DNA of 5,816 nt from Candidatus Saccharimonadota bacterium (lineage in GTDB: Bacteria > Patescibacteriota > Saccharimonadia > Saccharimonadales > Saccharimonadaceae): the NCBI GenBank assembly GCA_905373315.1, contig CAJPSL010000031.1, positions 1 to 5,816 on the forward strand, read 5' to 3'. This document shows, piece by piece, positions 1 through 5,689 of the stretch. Position 1 is the first letter of the stretch, and every line of letters starts with the position of its first letter. Below the pieces are notes generated by a model. The model did no database searches. It worked only from the letters and a program-made list of their open reading frames with translations, and had not been told where the DNA came from. A program made the translations under genes and the position numbers.

Positions 1-9
1 ATATAAACT

Positions 10-909
10 ATGGATAAATTATCGCATAGTGGACATGATTCTTCAGGTGATGGTTTATATCAAGAGTGGTCGAATTCCGCCTCACCGTTGGATGACCAAA
101 CTGGTATTCTTGATGGGACAGACGATATAGATGAAGAGTTTAAGGCGCTGGTAAGTGAAGATGAGTGTTCATCTATGCTTGACAATGAGATCTATTTGAA
201 AATTAACGATATGCTACAAAAACATGGGGTAGATACAATCTATCGACCAGGAGCTAGTAACCAAGAATTAGCAAGAAACAGACAGATTGCTACCGAGGGC
301 TACATGAAAGACCTGGAAGACGGCAACCTTAGTATTCTAGATTTACAAGAAATTGCGTACTGTTGTGACGACGACCGAGAGTTGGAGGAGGCCGTTCTTC
401 AGCAAATAGCAGATCGAGTTACTAGGCGCATCTCAAGCGAAATATTTGTAATGGGTATGGTGTCGCTTGAATTAATTTCTCAAGCAACACCGGGTTATAC
501 GATTCAGTTAACAAAGAAAACAGCTAATATTGCAGACTATCTATTAGCTCTCGATAGGACAGTGGATTCTCCTTGGTTCGATTTGTTAAATGAAGCGTTT
601 GGAGGTGAGGATGTCTCACCAAACCAGGTGCAGCAATTAATGGATGATCAAGTAGCTACTGAGAAGGTAACTGATCCTCATGCTAAGTCTACCAATCTCC
701 TTGATCATATATTTATGGAAACTGATGGCACACTATCTAATGAACAGACTGTGTTAGTTGCAAGGCTTGTAATAAACCTTGCGATGAGAGAAGAGTGTGA
801 CCAGGACGGAAATGGAGAATACGCACGTCGTAAGGTGGAATTGATGAATGTTGGATTATCTGAGCAGCAGGTCAGGCATCTTATTGATCAGTACCGCAGT
901 TTGCTATAA
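10..909 (+). CDS. Acidic protein of unknown function, 299 aa
   Basis: I do not recognise this protein. An in-frame TAA at 4-6 means ATG 10 is the first possible start, so the gene is probably complete; the next in-frame Met is residue 56, which would drop the acidic N-terminus. Residues 1-60 are rich in Ser, Gly, Asp and Glu and look disordered. The rest (about 60-299) looks mainly helical and soluble, with no signal peptide or membrane segment. It includes a block around residues 75-115 (YRPGASNQEL, YMKDLEDGNL) and an acidic CCDDDRELEE stretch near 120. The C-terminus (GLSEQQVRHLIDQYRSLL) is helical. No catalytic motif stands out. The stop codon lies inside the -10 box of the following holA gene, so the two are tightly packed, but holA seems to have its own promoter. 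Coding is supported by the long open frame and natural composition; function is unknown. Confidence 0.8.
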   Translation: MDKLSHSGHDSSGDGLYQEWSNSASPLDDQTGILDGTDDIDEEFKALVSEDECSSMLDNEIYLKINDMLQKHGVDTIYRPGASNQELARNRQIATEGYMKDLEDGNLSILDLQEIAYCCDDDRELEEAVLQQIADRVTRRISSEIFVMGMVSLELISQATPGYTIQLTKKTANIADYLLALDRTVDSPWFDLLNEAFGGEDVSPNQVQQLMDDQVATEKVTDPHAKSTNLLDHIFMETDGTLSNEQTVLVARLVINLAMREECDQDGNGEYARRKVELMNVGLSEQQVRHLIDQYRSLL

Positions 910-910
910 T
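884..910 (+). promoter_or_regulatory. Promoter of holA, extended -10 overlapping the upstream stop codon
   Basis: A perfect TATAAT lies at 905-910, preceded by TG at 902-903, giving the extended -10 form TGnTATAAT. A candidate -35 (TTGATC, 884-889) is 15 bases upstream, which is short, so the extended -10 may do most of the work. The TAA stop of the preceding gene (907-909) is inside the hexamer. A transcript starting 7 bases after the hexamer would begin at about 917, the first base of the holA start codon. Confidence 0.6.
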
Positions 911-916
911 TAAGCT

Positions 917-1813
917 GTGATTTATCTTCTCCACGGTGATAATGAGTTTGAGAAACGGGCGGCGCTTGCGGCACTGGTTGGTGATGCGGACGTGGTCCGG
1001 CGTGATGGTGAAGCGTTAACGCTGGCGGATATACAGGAGATAACGATTGGCCAAACATTGTTTACGCAGTCTTCGGTGTACGTTATCTCGAAATTGAGTG
1101 ACAATCCTGATATTTGGCCACGGCTATCAGAGCTATCATTTGATGACGATAACACCATTATCCTAGTAGAGAATAAACTTGATAAGCGAACAAAAATCTA
1201 TAAATGGCTACAAAAAACAGCTAAAACCCAAGAATTTGCGCCGCTCGGTGACCGCCAGAAGCCGCAACTTATCACCTGGTGTGAAACACAGGCCTATGAG
1301 CGCGGCTATAAGCTGACACGTAAACAAATAGGCATGTTAATTGACCGGTTGGGATTTGATCAGCTGCGACTCAGTAATTTTTTGGACCAATTGGCGCTCG
1401 CGGAGAAGATTACCGATGCACTGATCAATGATTTGGTGCCGTTGGCGAGGTCAGAAAACGTGTTTGATTTGTTCGTGGCCGCTTTGTCGAAAGATTATGA
1501 AACGGTGCACAATATCATCAGCTACTTAGAGTCAGAAAGTGGCATAGACGGCGCCTACCAGACGATGGGGCTACTCGCTTCGCAGGTGACCAATATGGCA
1601 GCATTGGTGTTGTCGGGCGGTGACAATAACATGGTGGCAGCAGATTTGTCGGTTAATCCATATGTACTGCAGCGCTTGTCCTCGTCAGCTCGAACTATTG
1701 ATATTGAACATCTCAGGCGGATCAACGATGCGTTGTTCCAGGCAGATCTCCAGATGAAAACGACCGGAGTTAATCCGTGGCTGCTGATAGAAACGGCGTT
1801 GGTAGATTTGTAG
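917..1813 (+). CDS. holA: DNA polymerase III, delta subunit
   Basis: This is the clamp-loader subunit that opens the sliding clamp during chromosome replication, acting in the cytoplasm with tau/gamma and delta'. The 298 residues follow the HolA/YqeN pattern. The N-terminus (MIYLLHGDNEFEKRAALAAL) matches the family's start, where a Walker-A loop is absent as expected. A degenerate AAA+ domain spans about 1-120, a linker domain about 120-185, and the collar domain runs from NVFDLFVAALSKDYE to the end. The C-terminal ALFQADLQMKTTGVNPWLLIE (271 on) is the conserved end signature. It is somewhat shorter than the E. coli and B. subtilis proteins (about 340-350). The start is GTG 917, which aligns with the family's N-terminus; there is no Shine-Dalgarno before it, but a -10 box ends 6 bases upstream, so the mRNA may be leaderless. 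Convergence with rpsT is a common neighbourhood for this gene. Confidence 0.92.
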   Translation: MIYLLHGDNEFEKRAALAALVGDADVVRRDGEALTLADIQEITIGQTLFTQSSVYVISKLSDNPDIWPRLSELSFDDDNTIILVENKLDKRTKIYKWLQKTAKTQEFAPLGDRQKPQLITWCETQAYERGYKLTRKQIGMLIDRLGFDQLRLSNFLDQLALAEKITDALINDLVPLARSENVFDLFVAALSKDYETVHNIISYLESESGIDGAYQTMGLLASQVTNMAALVLSGGDNNMVAADLSVNPYVLQRLSSSARTIDIEHLRRINDALFQADLQMKTTGVNPWLLIETALVDL

Positions 1814-1819
1814 TTATAT

Positions 1820-1853
1820 AACAACACCTCAGCATTATCACTGAGGTGTTGTT
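1820..1853. terminator. Terminator hairpin shared by convergent holA and rpsT
   Basis: A perfect 13-bp stem pairs 1820-1832 (AACAACACCTCAG) with 1841-1853, closing an 8-base loop (CATTATCA). It lies 6 bases after the holA stop and 15 bases beyond the rpsT stop, so it can serve both genes. The U-tracts are weak on either side (GTTGTTTG on +, GTTGTTATAT on -), but the stem is strong. Confidence 0.8.
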
Positions 1854-1868
1854 TGAAATCGACGAGTC

Positions 1869-2174
1869 TTATTTGTCAGCTTTCTTTGCAGCAGGCTTCT
1901 TGGCTGCCGGCTTTTTGGCAGCTTCTAGTTTAACGCCAGCCTCTTTGGCTGCTTTGCTCAGAGCGCTTTTACGGCGAGCCACAGTATTTTTCTTCAAAAG
2001 GCCTTTTTTAACTGCAGTGTCTAGCTCAGAGTGGGCAGCTGCCAAGGTAGTAGCGGTTGGATTTGCGTGGAAAGCTTTGACTGCTGACTTGATATCTTTC
2101 TTGATGCCGATGTTCTTTTCACGGCGTTTAACTGCTTGTTTAGCGCGCTTGATGGCGGATTTGATGATTGGCAT
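1869..2174 (-). CDS. rpsT: 30S ribosomal protein S20
   Basis: S20 is a primary 16S rRNA-binding protein of the small subunit. The 101-residue sequence has the typical start MPIIKSAIKRAKQAVKRREKN, the helical middle with ALSKAAKEAG at about 71-80, and very high Lys/Arg/Ala content. The family is usually about 85-90 residues; here residues 85-101 form an extra Lys/Ala/Pro tail built from AAKKP units. The ATG is well placed: AAAGGAG (plus-strand positions 2179-2185) ends 4 bases before it. A promoter lies about 45-75 bases upstream, leaving a leader of about 39 bases. It is transcribed towards holA and away from the DHH-like gene. Confidence 0.95.
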   Translation of the reverse strand: MPIIKSAIKRAKQAVKRREKNIGIKKDIKSAVKAFHANPTATTLAAAHSELDTAVKKGLLKKNTVARRKSALSKAAKEAGVKLEAAKKPAAKKPAAKKADK

Positions 2175-2178
2175 GGTA

Positions 2179-2185
2179 CTCCTTT
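2179..2185 (-). promoter_or_regulatory. Strong Shine-Dalgarno of rpsT
   Basis: AAAGGAG on the minus strand lies 4 bases upstream of the rpsT ATG. It is the strongest Shine-Dalgarno in the window and shows that this organism uses anti-SD pairing for at least some genes, in contrast to holA, the pilin and rpsO. Confidence 0.8.
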
Positions 2186-2219
2186 ACCTCTATAAGTTTT
2201 TATCGCTAATCAAGGATGC

Positions 2220-2248
2220 ATTATACAGAAAATCACATGAAAAGTAAA
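2220..2248 (-). promoter_or_regulatory. Promoter of rpsT
   Basis: Read on the minus strand, a perfect TATAAT (2225-2220) follows TTTACT (2248-2243, 4 of 6 matches to TTGACA) with a 17-base spacer. Predicted transcription starts near 2213, giving a leader of about 39 bases before the rpsT ATG. Confidence 0.65.
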
Positions 2249-2274
2249 GGGGCGGGATGAAACGGGGTATAATC

Positions 2275-2304
2275 TTGACTAATCGCCTATGCTTATGCTA
2301 TAAT
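2275..2304 (+). promoter_or_regulatory. Promoter of the DHH-like gene / truB operon
   Basis: TTGACT (2275-2280, 5 of 6 matches to consensus) and TATAAT (2299-2304) are separated by 18 bases. TG at 2296-2297 makes the -10 an extended one. The predicted start near 2311 gives a leader of about 38 bases. A modest AGGA (2336-2339) lies 9 bases before the ATG. It is divergent from the rpsT promoter. Confidence 0.75.
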
Positions 2305-2348
2305 TCAGCCAAAGGCTATAGCAATAAAAAGAAACAGGAAAACAAACA

Positions 2349-4157
2349 ATGAGCACCGCTTCCGCCAAGCAGCAGGTAATCCAAAAAATCAAAGAAAATA
2401 CTAATATATTAGTTACGGTTAGTCGTGATCCAAGTGTTGATGAGTTATCAGCGGCATTGGGGCTAACGCTATTTTTGAATGAGCTTGGAAAGCATGCTAC
2501 AGCGGTATTTTCTGGTAAAATTCCACCGGCAATAAATTTTCTGGAGCCTGATAAGACATTTGAGGACACGGCGGACAGTCTCAGAGACTTTATCATAGCG
2601 CTTGATAAGGAAAAGGCGGACCACTTGCGCTACAAAATTGTCGATGATGCTGTCGTGAAAATTTTCATCACGCCGTACCGAACGACAATTACTGAAGCAG
2701 ACTTGGAATTCTCACAGGGTGATTACAATATTGAGCTGGTGTTGGCTTTGAACGTTGAAGACAGCAATCATCTTGATGAAGCCTTGACGGCTCATGGTAA
2801 AATTTTGCACAGTGCTGACGTAGTGACGGTGACGGCTCGGGACATCAAGAGTAGTTTGGGTGCGATTGATTGGCATGAGCGCAATGCTAGTGGTGTGAGC
2901 GAGATGCTTTTGGAATTGGTTGATGAGCTGAAGACGGTAAAGGCGACACTGGACGAGCAGATGGCAAATGCATTTATGACCGGTATCGTTGCTGTAACCA
3001 ATAGGTTTAGTAACAACCTGACATCACCTCGCGTCATGACAGCTGCCGCAGACTTGATGGCCGCAGGCGCCAATCAGCAATTGATTGCTGCAAAGTTGGT
3101 GGAAGCTGAGGAATTGGAAGCTCCTGTTGATGAACCAGAAGATGGTGGCGATTCGAGTGAGTTATCAGATGCCGAAGAAGCAGAAGTAGACAACACCAAG
3201 CTGTCAATTAGCCGTTCATCACGTAGACAGCCAAAACAAGCAGACAAGGATCTACCAAAACCAGATGATGGCACTTTGGAAATATCACATCAAAAGAGAG
3301 GTGATCTAGATGAGGTGGCTCGACGAACACAGGCCGAGGCTCAAGATGAGGCTGCGCGTGCCGCTGAATCGTACTTGGAGAAACAATTAGCCAAATCTAC
3401 ACCAGAAGAGCCTGTAGAATCAGAAGAACCAGTAAAGTTGCCAGAACCAGAATATAGCTTACCAGCCATCAAGCCGCTGAGCGGTCCACAGTCTCCAAAA
3501 GATGAGCTGCCAGAGCCGTCAGTAGGCGGTACGTTCAATGCTTCAACTGAACAGGCTGCAGAAGACAAGAAGCGCGAGGCTGAAAGTGGTCGTAACCGCA
3601 CGATTTTGAATCATGGTCAACCTGGCAGTAGTCAAGGGGGGTTTAGTGATTCACCGATAAACGCCACCGTTGCTCGCCATGATGATGAGCCAAAGTCAGT
3701 TGATCCGTTCGCTGAAACGAACAACAATTTACAGGATAATAGGTTTATCTCTCCTCTGGGAGAAGCTTCAGCTATCGCCGGCCATAACGGTGATGTCATG
3801 GCTGCTCTCAGTGAAGACACCTCAAAGGTACTGGGAACTAATCAATCATTAGGTCAACCAACTCACGAGGCTGTCAGCGAGGCGTTAGCTGCAGTGCCTA
3901 ATGTTCCGGATCCGTTGGCGGCAAATAGCGCTCCTGGCACTCCTACTTTGGCAGAAATTGAGTCTTCTGCCAAAAATATAGCAGGGTTACCGCCGATGCC
4001 TGACTTTAGTACGTTGCCAGAACTGCCACCGGCTTTTCCGCCAGCTCCAGCAATCAGCCCTACCGTCCCATCGGTGCCAGCGGCAACCCCGTCAGTCGTA
4101 AATACTACTAACTCTGAATTTAATCCAACCCAGTTCCAGATTCCAGGACAAAATTAG
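2349..4157 (+). CDS. Degenerate DHH/NrnA-like domain protein with long disordered tail
   Basis: Residues 1-250 follow the layout of the bifunctional oligoribonuclease NrnA (DHH/DHHA1): NILVTVSRDPSVDELSAALG (19-38), a Rossmann-like block IELVLALNVED (128-138), VVTVTARD (158-165), ASGVSEMLLEL (180-190) and MTGIVAVTNRFSNN (210-223) followed by AADLMAAGANQQLI. Each metal-binding motif is altered: the usual HxNPDGDAxGS reads SRDPSVDELSA, the usual DHH reads ARD, and the Asp of the GIxTDT motif is Val. Phosphodiesterase activity is therefore unlikely. Residues 252-602 are acidic, then Pro/Ala-rich and probably disordered, apart from a likely charged helix at about 319-349. No signal peptide or membrane segment is visible. 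ATG 2349 has AGGA 9 bases upstream. truB follows after one base, so the two are probably cotranscribed and coupled. The homology is my reading of motifs; the function is unknown, perhaps RNA or nucleotide binding or scaffolding. Confidence 0.8.
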   Translation: MSTASAKQQVIQKIKENTNILVTVSRDPSVDELSAALGLTLFLNELGKHATAVFSGKIPPAINFLEPDKTFEDTADSLRDFIIALDKEKADHLRYKIVDDAVVKIFITPYRTTITEADLEFSQGDYNIELVLALNVEDSNHLDEALTAHGKILHSADVVTVTARDIKSSLGAIDWHERNASGVSEMLLELVDELKTVKATLDEQMANAFMTGIVAVTNRFSNNLTSPRVMTAAADLMAAGANQQLIAAKLVEAEELEAPVDEPEDGGDSSELSDAEEAEVDNTKLSISRSSRRQPKQADKDLPKPDDGTLEISHQKRGDLDEVARRTQAEAQDEAARAAESYLEKQLAKSTPEEPVESEEPVKLPEPEYSLPAIKPLSGPQSPKDELPEPSVGGTFNASTEQAAEDKKREAESGRNRTILNHGQPGSSQGGFSDSPINATVARHDDEPKSVDPFAETNNNLQDNRFISPLGEASAIAGHNGDVMAALSEDTSKVLGTNQSLGQPTHEAVSEALAAVPNVPDPLAANSAPGTPTLAEIESSAKNIAGLPPMPDFSTLPELPPAFPPAPAISPTVPSVPAATPSVVNTTNSEFNPTQFQIPGQN

Positions 4158-4158
4158 C

Positions 4159-4824
4159 ATGATACCAAATGATGATATTGTGCTCATTGATAAGCCAGCT
4201 GGTATGAGCAGTTTTGGTGTGGTCGCCAGAATCAGGAGGGTACTCAGTCAGCAGCTGGGCAAGAAAGCAAAAGTTGGACACACTGGTACCCTGGATCCGT
4301 TTGCTACCGGTCTGATGATTTTGGTGACTGGTAAAAAATGTAAAGAAGCTGGGTCGTTTACCAAGCTGGACAAATGGTACCAGGCAGAAATCATCTTGGG
4401 GGTAACTAGCACGACGGGAGATCCTGAAGGTGAGCTCACGCCAATGTCTGAGCATCAGCCGACAATTGAGGAAGTGAGACAGGCTGTACAGAAGTTTATT
4501 GGGGTGATTGAACAAACCCCGCCGGCTTTTAGCGCCATAAAAATCAATGGGCAGCGCGCCTATCACCTCGCGCGAAAAGGTCAGGAAGTTGCGATGCCTG
4601 TACGGCAGATCACGGTGTATGACATCGAGATAGTATCATATAACTATCCAAAACTATGCATCAATACTCATGTCTCTAGCGGCACATACATCCGTACTTT
4701 GGCAGAGGATATTGGGAAATATTTGGGGACTGGTGCCTACTGTCAATCGTTGCGGCGCACGAAAATTGCCGATTTTACCATTAAACAAGCAGCAAAACTG
4801 TCGGATTTTGGCATAGAGGATTAG
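4159..4824 (+). CDS. truB: tRNA pseudouridine(55) synthase, minimal form lacking PUA domain
   Basis: TruB isomerises U55 in the T-loop of tRNAs to pseudouridine. The 221 residues carry all the main motifs: IDKPAGMSSFGVVARIRR near the N-terminus, VGHTGTLDPFATGLM with the catalytic Asp at residue 46, DKWYQAEIILGVTSTTGDPEG, QTPPAFSAIKINGQRAYHLA, and SSGTYIRTLAEDIG. The protein ends just after the catalytic domain (DFTIKQAAKLSDFGIED), whereas E. coli and B. subtilis TruB have about 310 residues with a C-terminal PUA domain. The ATG lies one base after the upstream stop, with AGGA (4145-4148) inside the end of that gene, so translation is probably coupled. Its position between a DHH-like gene and rpsO matches the classical translation cluster. 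Confidence 0.95.
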   Translation: MIPNDDIVLIDKPAGMSSFGVVARIRRVLSQQLGKKAKVGHTGTLDPFATGLMILVTGKKCKEAGSFTKLDKWYQAEIILGVTSTTGDPEGELTPMSEHQPTIEEVRQAVQKFIGVIEQTPPAFSAIKINGQRAYHLARKGQEVAMPVRQITVYDIEIVSYNYPKLCINTHVSSGTYIRTLAEDIGKYLGTGAYCQSLRRTKIADFTIKQAAKLSDFGIED

Positions 4825-4835
4825 AGTGGTATTAT
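4808..4835 (+). promoter_or_regulatory. Candidate promoter of the pilin gene inside the end of truB
   Basis: TTGGCA (4808-4813, 5 of 6 matches) and TATTAT (4830-4835, 5 of 6) are separated by 16 bases. The -10 ends 6 bases before the pilin ATG, so transcription would start at or beside 4842. No Shine-Dalgarno is correctly spaced for this ATG. Read-through from truB is also possible since no terminator separates the genes. Confidence 0.5.
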
Positions 4836-4841
4836 ATAGAT

Positions 4842-5321
4842 ATGAAGCATAAGGGTTTTACATTGGTTGAAGTATTAATTGTCATAGCGGTGATTAGTAT
4901 TTTGGCATCAATTTCAATCATCTCGTATCGGTCGGTGCGTGACAATGGATTGGACGCGAAGATTCGATCTGCAGTTAAAACTGCGGGCGATGCTGCTGCT
5001 TTGGCGGAGGCTAGAGGAAAGCGTATCACTGGATTTGGTCCGTTTAACGCACCGGATGGTGTACAAACCTTGGTTCCGGATTATTTGAAGGCTGATTATC
5101 GGCAAGGTGTTTCTAGTAAAAAAGCGGCAAATGATGAAGCAATCTTTCGAATCTATGAGTGTCATGATGGTGGTAAGGGATTTGTGATATATGCCGCATT
5201 GAATAATCCATCTACTGAGGATGTAGCAACTTTCAATCGTATTCGTTCAAGCTGTCATCACAATAGCACACAAGCACCAGATAGTGGCTCAACGATATAT
5301 AGCTACGCGCAGCTATTCTAA
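4842..5321 (+). CDS. Type IV pilin-like protein with class III N-methylation motif
   Basis: The protein (159 aa) starts MKHKGFTLVEVLIVIAVISI, a textbook prepilin: a short basic leader MKHKG, predicted cleavage by prepilin peptidase between Gly5 and Phe6, and Glu at position +5 of the mature protein. The hydrophobic helix spans about residues 7-29 and continues as an amphipathic helix to about 60. The globular part is short and carries two cysteines (107 and 138), which could form the C-terminal D-loop disulfide found in many pilins. It may be a major or minor pilin of a type IV pilus, a competence pseudopilin, or a type II-like pseudopilin; the sequence does not decide. No assembly ATPase, platform protein or peptidase gene lies nearby, so those must be elsewhere. 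ATG 4842 is chosen because it gives the correct prepilin leader. It sits 17 bases after truB, between genes for tRNA modification and S15, where it has no obvious functional link. Confidence 0.9.
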   Translation: MKHKGFTLVEVLIVIAVISILASISIISYRSVRDNGLDAKIRSAVKTAGDAAALAEARGKRITGFGPFNAPDGVQTLVPDYLKADYRQGVSSKKAANDEAIFRIYECHDGGKGFVIYAALNNPSTEDVATFNRIRSSCHHNSTQAPDSGSTIYSYAQLF

Positions 5322-5327
5322 TGCTGC

Positions 5328-5356
5328 TTGAAAATATTGGTCACTCCTGATATAAT
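5328..5356 (+). promoter_or_regulatory. Promoter of rpsO
   Basis: TTGAAA (5328-5333) and a perfect TATAAT (5351-5356) are separated by an ideal 17 bases. The -10 ends only 9 bases before the rpsO ATG, so the transcript would begin within about 3 bases of the start codon. The intervening bases (CAAACGGCT) contain no Shine-Dalgarno. Confidence 0.75.
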
Positions 5357-5365
5357 CAAACGGCT

Positions 5366-5632
5366 ATGATCAGTAAAGAGAACAAGCAAAAAGCGATTGC
5401 TTTGACTCAGGTTGGTAAAAACGATGTCGGTAGCCCTCAGGTGCAGATTTCGATTTTGACAGCTCGTATCAAAGAAGTTACAGAGCACTTGAAGGTGAAT
5501 AAACACGACTTCATGGCTCGTCGCGGCCTTGTCCAGATGGTAGGTAAGCGTAAACGCCTGCTAAAATACTTGGAGCGAACTGACTTTGAGAGTTATAAGC
5601 AAGTGCTGGCTACATTGGGACTACGCAAATAA
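5366..5632 (+). CDS. rpsO: 30S ribosomal protein S15
   Basis: S15 binds the central domain of 16S rRNA and helps nucleate the platform of the small subunit. The 88-residue length is that of the family (usually 88-89). Conserved segments are present: DVGSPQVQISILTARIKEVTEHL (25-47), the segment KHDFMARRGLVQMVGKRKRLL that corresponds to the usual DHHSRRGL region, and the C-terminal ending LATLGLRK. The family's common His-His after Asp (DHH in many homologues) is DF here, a mild variation. The promoter is immediately upstream and no leader or Shine-Dalgarno is visible. A strong terminator follows at 5653, so rpsO appears to be a single-gene transcript; pnp, often next, is absent. Confidence 0.96.
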   Translation: MISKENKQKAIALTQVGKNDVGSPQVQISILTARIKEVTEHLKVNKHDFMARRGLVQMVGKRKRLLKYLERTDFESYKQVLATLGLRK

Positions 5633-5652
5633 GCGAACCAAGTAGTTTATGT

Positions 5653-5682
5653 ATCCGCCTCAACTCATTGGGGCGGATTTTT
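5653..5682 (+). terminator. Rho-independent terminator of rpsO
   Basis: A stem pairs 5653-5663 (ATCCGCCTCAA) with 5668-5678, including one T-G pair, closing a CTCA tetraloop. It is followed by T at 5679-5682. It begins 20 bases after the rpsO stop. On the minus strand the same hairpin lies beyond the sortase stop but has no T-run, so it should act mainly on rpsO. Confidence 0.88.
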
Positions 5683-5689
5683 GTATGGA

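Noticed and set aside
1..9. TATAAA at 2-7 just before the first ATG, as a -10 box of a further leaderless gene
   Set aside because: It ends only 2 bases before the ATG, too close for transcription to include the start codon, and the upstream part is outside the window. A hexamer straddling the edge remains possible but cannot be seen.
922..1827. Minus-strand open frames inside holA (922-1158 and 1555-1827)
   Set aside because: Both are antisense to a well-supported gene, low-complexity Ser-rich products, with no ribosome binding site.
1846..2247. Open frame of 133 codons on the + strand opposite rpsT
   Set aside because: It is the antisense shadow of the Lys/Ala-rich rpsT, which gives Leu/Ala/Phe-rich hydrophobic peptide. 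rpsT has clear homology, Shine-Dalgarno and promoter.
2268..2273. A second perfect TATAAT on the + strand upstream of the DHH-like gene
   Set aside because: It has no -35 at 16-18 bases and no extended -10 TG; the TTGACT-18-TATAAT pair just downstream is far better.
2792..3820. Several minus-strand open frames inside the DHH-like gene
   Set aside because: Ser/Ala-rich shadows of the acidic, Pro/Ala-rich coding strand, with no independent support.
4120..4566. Open frame of 148 codons on the - strand opposite truB
   Set aside because: It lies over the most conserved part of truB and has no recognisable protein features or start signals.
5299..5316. Inverted repeat ATAGCT-ACGCGC-AGCTAT at the end of the pilin gene as a terminator
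   Set aside because: The stem is only 6 bp, lies inside the coding sequence, and has no T-run after it.
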